A DNA stretch of 64,000 nucleotides from Dipteronia dyeriana (lineage: Eukaryota; Streptophyta; Magnoliopsida; Sapindales; Sapindaceae), in assembly GCA_032871835.1 (NCBI GenBank), contig CM065296.1, positions 50,435,288-50,499,287 of the forward strand. Direction: 5' to 3'. The translations under genes and the position numbers were made by a program. Position 1 is the first letter of the stretch. The number at the start of each line of letters is the position of its first letter. The notes beneath the pieces are model-generated. The model searched no databases. It had not been told where the DNA came from and worked only from the letters and a program-made list of their open reading frames with translations. Below are positions 54,893-64,000 of the stretch, piece by piece.

Positions 54893-57383
54893 TGTAGGGA
54901 AAAAATGGTTTAGAAACACAACGGAAGCGTGAGAAAAATGAAATTAGGGTTCACGTATAAATAAAAAAATTTCTTTTTATGCCACAAGAACCTTAACCCT
55001 AGATTAATTGATGTATATAAAAGTATCGTACCTTTTTCGTGTGACGATTGAACAAGCGTCGAATTGATTCTGCAAGATCTTCCAATCCAATCACGAACGT
55101 GAATCACCTAGGAGAGTGGGCACCCTTTCATTAAATTGTATTCCTGAGGATGGAGACAAAGCAAATATCTTTTCTTTGTTAGTTACAAATATCCTCCAAG
55201 AGAAAAATCCAAGAGCGTCCGGTCACTTGTGAATTATCAATCAATTTGATTGTAACTCGCGTGAACCTTGATTCGATGTTGTACACAAAACCCTTTTGAT
55301 GTAAAGGATATTAGTATACTATCGAATACAAAAACGTTCCCCTTTTTTCTCTACTTGGCCGAATTCAGACACTATTGCTTAGAGATGATTGAATTTTGTC
55401 TAGAGTAAAATCAGATTTTTCTCCCTCAAAATTCTATGATGGCCGAAATCTTCACTAAAAAAAATAGAGCTTGGCCGAAATTACTCTCTAATGCTCCTTA
55501 GTCATGACCGAAATTCTTCACACACACACACATATATATATATATAGGTTCATAAATCCTTTCCTAAGAAGGATTAACTTGGTTAGCAAGAATCCTTTCC
55601 TTAGGTGAATTTATTTGGTAGTTAAAAGTCCTTATCTAAATGGAAATCTAACTACTCCTATAACCATATGTTGTTGGCCGAATTTTTGGTCTTTGATATG
55701 GATTAGGAGAGTTCAAACTTTCCTAAGAAAGATTACTTGATGGACAAGAATCCTATCCTTAGGTAGATTAACTTAGTGGTTATGAATCCTTTTCAAATAA
55801 GAATTCTACCACTAAGTAGTTTTACTTGGTGACCAAGAATCCTTTTCCAAAAAGAATTCTTTCCTACACCAAGACTCCTAATCCAACTCAATAGTGTATT
55901 TGTAACCATATTAAAGACATTCTAATTTGATTAGATAAATAACTCCTTTTATTTATCTACTTATCAAACATAGTCTTTAACATTAACTATACTACCAACA
56001 ATAGTATAGTTTTAGGAGACCATCTCCTACTAGGAAAAGATTTTGACTTTTAATTAAATAATTAATTAATCAACAAATTAATTAATTTCCATTTAATTAA
56101 ATAATAAAATAAAAATAATATATTAAAGCTATTATTAATAGCCTTTGCCGCCCATACCTTGTATAAAGGCCATATATTATTTTTCTCATTTTATTAAATC
56201 CATTGGACCTTAATAAAAGGTCCACATGTGAACTAGACCTATTCTTACAAAAAGAAACAAGTTCACATGCCTTATTACAATTCTAGATGGACCCATATTG
56301 GTCCGGTAGAATATATTAAGTGATCCATGCAAGTTCGTGTGGATTGGGGATCTTGGCGAGCTATCTAAATTTAAGCTCCAATAGACAGAACTCAATCACA
56401 ATCAACAAATGATTCACTTATGTCCGATCTATTTAATTTTACTTCATTCCACTAAATAACTAAAATTGAACTCTTAAATAAAGATAGAATAAGTTGATGT
56501 TACTCATTCGTACCCTAGACAATCTTATTGGAGAAAGTGTATCCTCGTGAAGAATACCAATAATCGCCAAAAGCTCATAGACCGCCTATAGCTCTCCAAG
56601 TTACCATATTTACTCATATGACCACATTTTGAACTTGAATATTTTGACTTGTCCAGAAGCCATGTTTCAATAGACACTATTGAAAACTTTACGTTAAGAT
56701 TTAATATCCAATACCTCAAAACATCCATATGATGGTATTCTACTCTCATTCAATAAATGGAGCCACGATGTCCATATATATAAATGAAGTCCTCTATCGA
56801 TTAACAAATGAATACCACCAAACTATCGAGGATAGACTATGCTATATAATCGTACTCATTGATCCCACAAATGATAACACTTGCAACCATAAGTCCATCA
56901 TTTATCTCATGATTAAGATAGACTCCCCGATTGTCTTCAATTGAAAACTTTTATCCATTGACGGTTCTAGATAAAGTATTTCATTTTGATCATATTCAAT
57001 GCACTCAGTGCACTAGATTTTTTTGCTCAAAGACACCACACTTTGATGATTTTAGACTCATCATGACACATTTGATCCCACTCAAATGCTAGCAAAAGAA
57101 TCTACAACTTTGACAAGATAAAGGCGCCCAACCTTGTATCTTAAGTTGTGAATATTATTCAAGACTAACTAAAGAATTGTGTCAACCTCATACATATCTA
57201 GATGTATGAACAATTCTTTTTTTCTCATAGTCTTTGACCTTATGATTATTTACTTTTGACAGTTATAATATAATAATTAAACTATAAATGCTATAAGATT
57301 TTTTAAACTATAAATCACTTTATTCGTATGAAAAGATTGTTAATTACAATATTACACTCTTGCTATCGAGCATAATCCTAACA
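54893..57383 (-). repeat. 3' LTR of D (2491 bp)
   Basis: Begins TGTAGGGAAAA and ends CATAATCCTAACA. It matches 62152-64000 closely, with small indels (for example the CA/TA run). Confidence 0.93.
55519..55546. repeat. CA/TA microsatellite
   Basis: (CA)n followed by (TA)n inside D's 3' LTR. It is shortened to CACGTATATATA in the 5' LTR near 62790. Confidence 0.9.
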
Positions 57384-57397
57384 ATCTCCCACTTGCT
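57384..57397 (-). other. Polypurine tract of D
   Basis: On the minus strand CAAGTGGGAGAT lies directly before the 3' LTR and next to the stop of the RNase H frame. Confidence 0.7.
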
Positions 57398-59302
57398 CTA
57401 TAGCAAATGTGTCATATCTCTCATCCTCATGTTCTCTAGATGCCCATCAAAACTCTTTTGAGGAAAAGCCTTTGTAAAAGGATCCGCTAGATTTTCTGCT
57501 GACGCGATCTTGGTAATCGTCACGTCACCCCTGTGCACAATTTCCCTTAGAAGGTGATACTTTCTTTCAATGTGTTTCCCTCTCTTATAACTTCTTGGTT
57601 CTCTTGAATTAGCCACTGCTCCACTATTATCACAATAGATAGTGATCTGCTTATTCACTTCAAAAACCACTTCCAAGTCAATCAAGAATTGGCAGAGCCA
57701 GACAGCCTCTTTAGCAGCCTCGCATGCGGCAACATACTCGGCTTCCATGGTGGAATCAGCAATACAAGATTGCTTGATACTTCTCCATATGACTGCCCCT
57801 CCTCTAATGGTAAATACAGATCCTGCTGTCGATCTTCTGGAGTCAGAATCTGACTGAAAATCAGAATCTGTATACCCAACGGGAATTAAATCCCTTCCAG
57901 AGTATACAAGCATATAATCTCTCGTTCTTCTAAGATACTTAAGAATATGCTTGACTGTCATCCAGTGATCAGGACCGGGTTTCGATTGAAACCTGCTAAC
58001 TATGCCTACAGCAAAACAAATATATGGTCTAGTGCAGAGCATTGCATACATGAGACTTCCAACTACCGATGCATAGGGAACCCTACTCATGAATTGCTCT
58101 TCATGCTCATTCTTAGGCACTTGTTCCTTAGAAAGTTTGATTCCATGCCTGAAAGGTAACATACCTTTCTTGGAATCTTGCATGGAAAACCTGGACAAGA
58201 TTTTATCTATGTATGAAGCTTGGGATAATGCAATCGTTTTATTCTTTCTATCCCTTATAACTTGGATACCAAGAATATAACTTGCTTCTCCCAAGTCCTT
58301 CATATCAAATTGTTTTGCTAACCATTCTTTTATTGATGTCAATACACCTACATCGTTTCCGATGAGTAATATATCATCAATGTAAAGAACTAGGAAAACC
58401 AACTTGTCGCCTTTAATCCTTTTGTATACACAAGGTTCATCAAGGTTTTGAATAAATCCAAAACCTTTAACGGCTTGATCGAACCTTATGTTCCAGGATC
58501 TGGATGCTTGCTTCAATCCATATATGGATCTTTGCAACTTGCATACTCTTTCCTCTTGGCCCTTTTTAATGAATCCTTCTGGTTGCATCATGTAGATGCT
58601 TTTGTCAAGACTTCCATTAAGGAAAGCTGTCTTGACGTTCATTTGCCAAATCTCTAGGTCTAGAGATGCCACAATGGATAAGAGTATCCTAATGGATTTA
58701 AGCATGGCCACAAGAGAGAAGGTTTCTTCATAATCGATACCTTCCTTCTGTGTGTAACCTTTAGCTACCAATCTAGCCTTAAAGGTTTCCACATTTCCAA
58801 CTATTCCTCTTTTCCTCTTGTATACCCACTTAGACCAGACTTTATTTTTGAACATAGATTCAATTTCGGATTGCATTGCCTTTTGCCAATGGCGACAATC
58901 AACATCTTCCATTACTTTCTTGTACGTATAGGGATCATCATCATCCGAAAAATTCTCTACAAATTCTCCTAGACCAATGTATCTCTCGGGTTGTCTAACA
59001 ACCCTCCCACTACGACGAGGTATGGTTGATTGTTGATCTTGTGTTGGTACAGAACTTACAATTGGGCTTGGTTGCGAAACCTCTTGTGGAATTGTATCTC
59101 CTAAAAGCTCATTTAGGACAATTCTACTTTTAGGCACAAAATTATTCATATAGTCCTCTTCTAGAAATTTGGCATTTGTCGAAACAAATACTTTAAGATC
59201 TGAAAGACTATAAAAATAATATCTTTTTTTTCCTTTTGGATACCCTACAAATATGCATGTTTCTGAACGGGACTCCATCTTATCTGTCTTTCCTTTTAAC
59301 AC
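57398..59302 (-). CDS. Integrase tail, reverse transcriptase and RNase H of element D
   Basis: A 634-codon uninterrupted frame, the longest in the window. The first part is the integrase C-terminus (ETCIFVGYPKGKKRYYFY, RRSGRVVRQPERY). RT follows: FKARLVAKGYTQKEGIDYEETFS, MNVKTAFLNGSLD, catalytic YIDD (58373-58384), KDLGEASYILGIQ. A short stretch is missing before KWVYKRKRG compared with the family, so RT may still be impaired. RNase H has GYTDSDFQSD (Asp), TMEAEYVA (Glu) and YCDNSGAVAN (Asp). It ends MRDMTHLL next to the polypurine tract. It would normally be part of one polyprotein, so the start shown is only the first Met of the open stretch. Confidence 0.9.
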   Translation of the reverse strand: MLKGKTDKMESRSETCIFVGYPKGKKRYYFYSLSDLKVFVSTNAKFLEEDYMNNFVPKSRIVLNELLGDTIPQEVSQPSPIVSSVPTQDQQSTIPRRSGRVVRQPERYIGLGEFVENFSDDDDPYTYKKVMEDVDCRHWQKAMQSEIESMFKNKVWSKWVYKRKRGIVGNVETFKARLVAKGYTQKEGIDYEETFSLVAMLKSIRILLSIVASLDLEIWQMNVKTAFLNGSLDKSIYMMQPEGFIKKGQEERVCKLQRSIYGLKQASRSWNIRFDQAVKGFGFIQNLDEPCVYKRIKGDKLVFLVLYIDDILLIGNDVGVLTSIKEWLAKQFDMKDLGEASYILGIQVIRDRKNKTIALSQASYIDKILSRFSMQDSKKGMLPFRHGIKLSKEQVPKNEHEEQFMSRVPYASVVGSLMYAMLCTRPYICFAVGIVSRFQSKPGPDHWMTVKHILKYLRRTRDYMLVYSGRDLIPVGYTDSDFQSDSDSRRSTAGSVFTIRGGAVIWRSIKQSCIADSTMEAEYVAACEAAKEAVWLCQFLIDLEVVFEVNKQITIYCDNSGAVANSREPRSYKRGKHIERKYHLLREIVHRGDVTITKIASAENLADPFTKAFPQKSFDGHLENMRMRDMTHLL

Positions 59303-60000
59303 GTGCGCAGGACATCCAAATATCCTTAAGTGTTATAAACTAGGCTTTCGCCCAGTCCACAACTCATGCGGTGTTTTAGAAACCGACTTAGATGGTACAT
59401 CGTTTAGAATATACATGGCAGTTTGTAAAGCATATCCCCAAAAAGAACTAGGGAGCGTTGAATAACTCAATATAGACCTAACCATATCCAAAAGAGTTCT
59501 ATTTCTCCTTTCTGCCACCCCATTTTGTTGAGGTGTGCCTGGTGCAGAAAACTGAGAAATTATTCCATTATCAATAAGATATTGCTGAAACTCACCAGAT
59601 AGATATTCTCCACCATGATCGGACTTCAAGATTTTTATGCGTTTCTCAAGCTGATTTTCTACTTCAGCTTTAAATGATTTGAATATCAAATGCATCCAAC
59701 TTATGTCTCATGAGATACACATAGCCAATCTTGAGTGATCATCCGTGAAAGTGATGAAGTACTCATATCCACCTCTATCTTGAATGCTCATAGGTCCACA
59801 CACATCAGTGTGTATCAATCCTAAACATTCAATGGCTCTTGTGCCTTTGGTCGTAAACGACCTTTTGGTCATTTTACCTTCCAAACAAGATTCACATGTT
59901 GGTAGATCATCAACCTTTAAGTCACTTAGAGGTCCGTCACTTACCAATCTTATAATCCTATTAAGGTTGATATGACCTAAGTGCAAATGCCATAGGTAGG
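59303..60000 (-). pseudogene. Integrase of element D (frameshifted)
   Basis: The zinc-binding part HLGHINLNRI ... CESCLEGKMTKRSF reads at 59986-59860, and the first Asp is in IHTDVCGPM. A frame change near 59700 precedes [29 protein letters not shown] (second Asp) and [19 protein letters not shown] (Glu). The frame runs to 59333 and is broken again before 59302. All three catalytic residues are encoded; two frame breaks disable it. Confidence 0.87.
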
Positions 60001-60324
60001 TTTCATCTTTTGATAATTTTACTCTTTTATGATTAGGTTATGTTGATTCCGTGTCTAACAAGTGAGAGATGTTTTCATGAAAATAAAATAAACCGTTTTC
60101 CATGTACATTTGCAAATAAATTTGTCATTCTTACTAATAATAAAAGCTTTATTAAAAGTAACCGAATAACCAAATTTATTTAAACAAGAAACTGAAATTA
60201 AATTCTTCTTGAATTGAGGTACATAATAAACGTCTATTAAATCTAAATGCCTACTAGAATCTAAATTGATTCTAATATCTCCCACTACACTAGTAGACAC
60301 CAACGCTTCATTACCAAAATGCAA
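60001..60324 (-). pseudogene. Protease remnant of element D without active site
   Basis: VVGDIRINLDSSRHLDLIDVYYVPQFKKNLISVSCLNKFGYSV is the second half of the copia protease/linker. Upstream the sequence passes directly into gag zinc-knuckle remains. The DTGA/DSGA active-site region is absent, which indicates a deletion. Confidence 0.78.
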
Positions 60325-60805
60325 GTTGAATTCATTCTTATTCAGTCTATACCTTTAACCCTTTTAACCACAAAGGAAACACTTCCCTTTGATCTTGGTT
60401 ACTTTGTTGGTCTCCTTCTAAGAAGGCCCAAGTTGCTTTTTCCTCTGTTGTTTCTTGACCTTCTAACGGGTCTTAACAGTAACAACTTTACCAACCATAT
60501 GAATCCCTTTCTAGAGACATCATAATATCGGCAGCAGTCTCCATTACTTCATGTTACTGTTGCAACACGTTGGAGATGATGGCCATAATGTAATGTACAT
60601 TTAGCCATCTCATCTAAAGACTTCCACTACTGATACTCATCCCTTTGTTCCTGAGTAGATTTATTAGTTTGGTGGTTAAGGAATATACAGAATGAACTTA
60701 TACTTGTTAACTTGCAACAACAACCCAATATTCCTTTTTCCATGTGACATAATTATCATAAGTTAAAGTATTATCTTTTAGGATATTGATTAGGGATGGG
60801 GTCAT
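60325..60805 (-). pseudogene. gag of element D, internally deleted
   Basis: ATG 60805 starts MTPSLINILKDNTLTYDNYVTWK, a Tork/Angela-type gag N-terminus. LTTKLINL and NVLQQ-type remains follow in shifted frames, then METAADIMMSLERDS. The sequence then jumps to VVTVKTR, a KK-rich linker and GKCFLCG, the start of a CCHC knuckle (near 60375). About 0.4-0.5 kb of gag core is missing by comparison with A and C, and several stops are present. Confidence 0.78.
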
Positions 60806-62137
60806 GATTTCTTTTTAATAACAAAAATTATATAAGTAAACAATCATGATTAAGCACTTTTGAATATTTATCTTAAATTAAATAAAATAATTCAATCGTA
60901 AAAATTCAACGGTGATCCAAGACCTATAAATGTCACGCCTCCTTTGGGAGTTCGCAATATTTACTAGTTGGACTAGGTCCCACCTAATTGTTAACATAAC
61001 AACCAACGTTTTATTTTTAGCCTTGTGATTTTATTAACAAGAACTCTTGGGAGGATATTAATAAACTCACATTGAGTGTGTTACCAAGTTATCGACCTTC
61101 AATATAATCCCTCACGAATATCCCTCCTTTGGGAGTAGATATCGTTTGGGCTAATTGTCTAGTCTATCCCTGTAAGGAAGTATCTTGCTAAATTCCATTC
61201 ATGAATACCTCTTGGGAGGTTATTCACGAAACATAAAGCTCAACTAAACTTGGAGGCCGTAGGTGTTCCAAAACACCTTCTCCCACTCAATTGTTTAAGG
61301 CGTGTGATCGAATTCCAAATAATGATTTACCAAGTTATCTAGATGTCAATTTAGATACTTAAACCATTCAATGCATGCTCATACCAAAAGAGACATATGA
61401 GTGTCACTCCTATTCTATATGACATGTTATCAAATAATGACAAACATTGCAATATTTACAAAAATATAAATAGCTACAATTTTGGTCCATCCTAGAAAAA
61501 CAAGTAAATTACATATGTCTTGGAATACAAGAACTCCTTTCTTTGCGAACAAGTCTTCACGCGACCTACGTCGTTCGGACTCCCTCGGCTACCTCCCATG
61601 GGCATGTGCACCCCTTGCCCTTACCCTTACCCATGGGCGTGTGCATGTCACAAGCCCATAAAGGGCTGCCATGCGCAGCCCATGGCTACAACAAGGGCTG
61701 CCATGCGCAGCCCATGACACATCAAACGTGGTTGCGCTCTCTTCGCACGCACGGTCCCAAACTTGTTCCGGTTACTCCTAATTCTTCAAATCTTCGAGTC
61801 TTCGAAACTTGAATGTATCACAAAAGAATTTACATAACAAAATACTGCAGTTTTTTTTTATTACAACAAAATAAAATAAAAATTAGCAACTACCAAGAAG
61901 GAAATTATGGCGATAATAGACCACCCTTCTTGTTACAATCCCAAAACAAAATTATTTGAAATTCTAGGATAAAAATTGAGCAATAACAATTCACATATAA
62001 AACATATATAGCCATACATTCCAATGTAAATATATATGCGAATACCTAGAGTGTCATCTCTTTCTAAAACATGCATATATACAATAAAAAGAAAAAGATT
62101 CACGAACATATACATAAATTAATCAAGGGTACAACGA
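60806..62137 (-). other. Untranslated leader of element D
   Basis: No gene. Repeated CCTCC(T)TTGGGAG phrases occur at 60940, 61050 and 61127. A GC-rich island lies at 61560-61760, unlike the AT-rich surroundings. Confidence 0.65.
61660..61715. repeat. Tandem hairpin repeat in D leader
   Basis: AAGGGCTGCCATGCGCAGCCC occurs twice in tandem. Each copy is a near-perfect palindrome with a GGGCTGC/GCAGCCC stem and a 5-nt loop. Confidence 0.85.
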
Positions 62138-62149
62138 GCTCTGATACCA
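62138..62149 (-). other. Primer-binding site of D (initiator tRNA-Met)
   Basis: On the minus strand TGGTATCAGAGC, the exact complement of the initiator tRNA-Met 3' end used by plant copia elements, lies two bases from the LTR. Confidence 0.9.
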
Positions 62150-62151
62150 AT

Positions 62152-64000
62152 TGTAGGGAAAAAAACGGTTTAGAAACGCAACGGAAGCTTGAGAAAAATG
62201 AAATTAGGGTTTGCGTTTAAATAAAAAAAAATTCCTTTTATGCAAAAAGAACCTTAACCCTAGATTAATTGATGTATATAAAAGTATCGTACCTTTTTCG
62301 AGTGACGATTGAACAAGCGTCGAATTGATTCCGTAAGATCTTCCAATCCAATCACGAACGTGAATCACCTAGGAGAGTAGGCTCCCTTTCTTTAAATTGT
62401 ATTCTTGAGGATGGAGACAAAGCAAATATCTTTTATTTGTTAGTTACAAATATCCTCCAAGAGAAAAATCCAAGAACGTCCGGTCACTTGTGAATTATCA
62501 ATCAATTTGATTGTAACTCGCGTGAACCTTGATTCGATGTTGTACACAAAAGCTTTATGATGTAAAGGATATTAGTATACTATCGAATACAAAAACGTTC
62601 CCTTTTTTTCTCTACTTGACCGAATTCACACACTATTGATTAGAGATGATTGAATTTTGTCTAGAGTAAAATCAGATTTTTCTCCCTCGAAATTCTATGA
62701 TGGCCTAATTCTTCACTAAAAAAAATAGAGCTTGGCCGAAATTCCTCTCTAATGCTCCTTAGTCATGACCGAAATTCTTCACACGTATATATAAGTTCAT
62801 AAATCCTTTCCTAAGAATGATTAACTTGGTTGGCAAGAATCCTTTCCTTAGGTGGATTTATTTGGTAGTTAAGAGTCCTTATCTAAAAGGAAATCTAACA
62901 ACTCCTATAACCATATGTTGTTGGCCGAATTTTTGGTCTTTGATATGGATTAGAAGAGTTCAATCTTTCCTAAGAAAGATTAATTGATGGATAAGAATCA
63001 TATCCTTATGTAGATTAACTTAGTGGTTATGAATTCTTTTCAAATAAGAATTCTACCACTAAGTAGTTTTACTTGGTGACCAAGAATCCTTTTCCAAAAA
63101 GAATTCTTTCATACACCAAGACTCCTAATCCACCTCAATAGTGTATTTGTAACCATATTAAAGACTTTCTAATTTGATTAGATAAATAACTCCTTTTATT
63201 TATCTACTTATCAAATATAGTCTTTAACATTAACTATACTACCAACAATAGTATAGTTTTAGGAGACCATCTCCTACTAGGAAAAGATTTTGACTTTTAA
63301 TTAAATAATTAATTAATCAACAAATTAATTAATTTCCATTTAATTAAATAATAAAATAAAAATAATATAATAAAGCTATTATTAATAGCCTTTGCCGCCA
63401 ATACCTTGTATAAAGACCATATATTATTTTTCTCATTTTATTAAATCCATTGGACCTTAAAAAAAAGTCCACATGTGAACTAGACATATTCTTACAAAAA
63501 GAAACAAGTTCACATGCCTTATTACAATTCTAGATGGACCCATATTGGTCCGGTAGAATATATTAAGTGATCCATGCAAGTTCATGTGGATTGGGGATCT
63601 TGGCAAGCTATCTAAATTTAAGCTCCAATAGACATAACTCAATCACAATCAACAAATGATTCACTTAGGTCTGATCTATTTAATTTTAGTTCATTCCACT
63701 TAAGAACTAAAATTGAACTCTTAAATAAAGATAGAATAAGTTGATGTTACTCATTCGTACCCTAGACAATCTTATTGGAGAAAGTGTATCCTCGTGAAGA
63801 ATACCAATAATCGCCAAGAGCTCATAGACCGCCTATAGCTCTCCAAGTTACCATATTTACTCATATGACCATATTTTGAACTTGGATATTTTGACTTGTC
63901 CAGAAGCCATGTTTCAATAGACACTATTGAAAACTTTACGTTAAGATTTAATATCCAATACCTCAAAACATCCATATGATGGTATTCTACTCTCATTCAA
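62152..64000 (-). repeat. 5' LTR of D, partial
   Basis: Begins TGTAGGGAAAAAAACGG and matches 54893 to about 56750. It runs off the right edge. Confidence 0.92.

Larger units (their letters stand above)
54893..64000 (-). mobile_element. Ty1/copia retrotransposon D (runs off the window)
   Basis: Element sense is minus: the 3' LTR is at 54893-57383, the internal region to 62151, and the 5' LTR starts at 62152 and continues beyond 64000. GTGAG (54888-54892) should be repeated past the window. It inserted into E's integrase. RT/RNase H are intact, but gag and protease are largely deleted. Its LTR family also gave the fragments at 4355-6505 and 10171-10724. Confidence 0.93.

Noticed and set aside
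56525..56749. 74-codon frame repeated in three D-family LTRs (also 63772-63996 and 5662-5865)
   Set aside because: The copies are near-identical LTR DNA, so shared openness is expected. No family resemblance and no start context to support it.
61543..61812. 89-codon frame rich in His/Pro/Leu
   Set aside because: Generated by the GC-rich repeated leader of D; orientation is opposite to the element and no homology was seen.

Overview
This window looks like plant nuclear DNA, most likely a dicot. It is AT-rich and essentially filled with nested LTR retrotransposons. Primer sites match plant initiator-tRNA-Met usage (copia elements), and the gypsy elements have Tat-lineage architecture: an archaeal-type RNase H and an antisense extra gene. 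I found no host protein gene, rRNA, tRNA or CRISPR.

Layout. A (1-4080, +) is a 3'-truncated Ty1/copia. It is joined through about 17 bp of filler to B (4098-10170, +), a pol-less Tat-like gypsy element whose 5' LTR is split by a solo copia LTR (4355-6505, target duplication ATTTC). A truncated LTR of that same copia family follows (10171-10724), then an unassigned flank (10725-11763). C (11764-45050, -) is a Ty1/copia of the same family as A, proven by a GGCAG target duplication. Its gag holds a solo LTR of its own family (17491-18707). Its 5' LTR holds gypsy element G (20655-43132, -, duplication ATACA). G's 3' LTR in turn holds sibling element H (20713-31973, +, duplication GTTGT). After C comes a flank resembling a diverged inverted relative of 10725-11763 (45056-46400). 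Then come F (46401-52981, +), a non-coding relative of B; E (52987-54892, -), a Sirevirus-like copia remnant; and D (54893 to beyond 64000, -), a copia inserted into E's integrase.

Genes. All polyproteins are broken except D's 634-codon integrase-tail/RT/RNase H frame. G and H both keep, between pol and the 3' LTR, a gene on the opposite strand to pol. It has a Transposase_28-like segment, an in-phase intron of 67/68 bp and a coiled-coil C-terminal part.

Most interesting signals: (1) this antisense spliced gene with a candidate promoter; (2) a non-coding module just after integrase, shared by H, G and F, whose hairpins differ in sequence but keep pairing; (3) a TTTAATAAGATACTTGG-type tandem motif shared by otherwise different gypsy elements; (4) higher-order tandem arrays in F and hairpin-unit arrays in B; (5) the about 11-kb inverted pair formed by H inserting into G.
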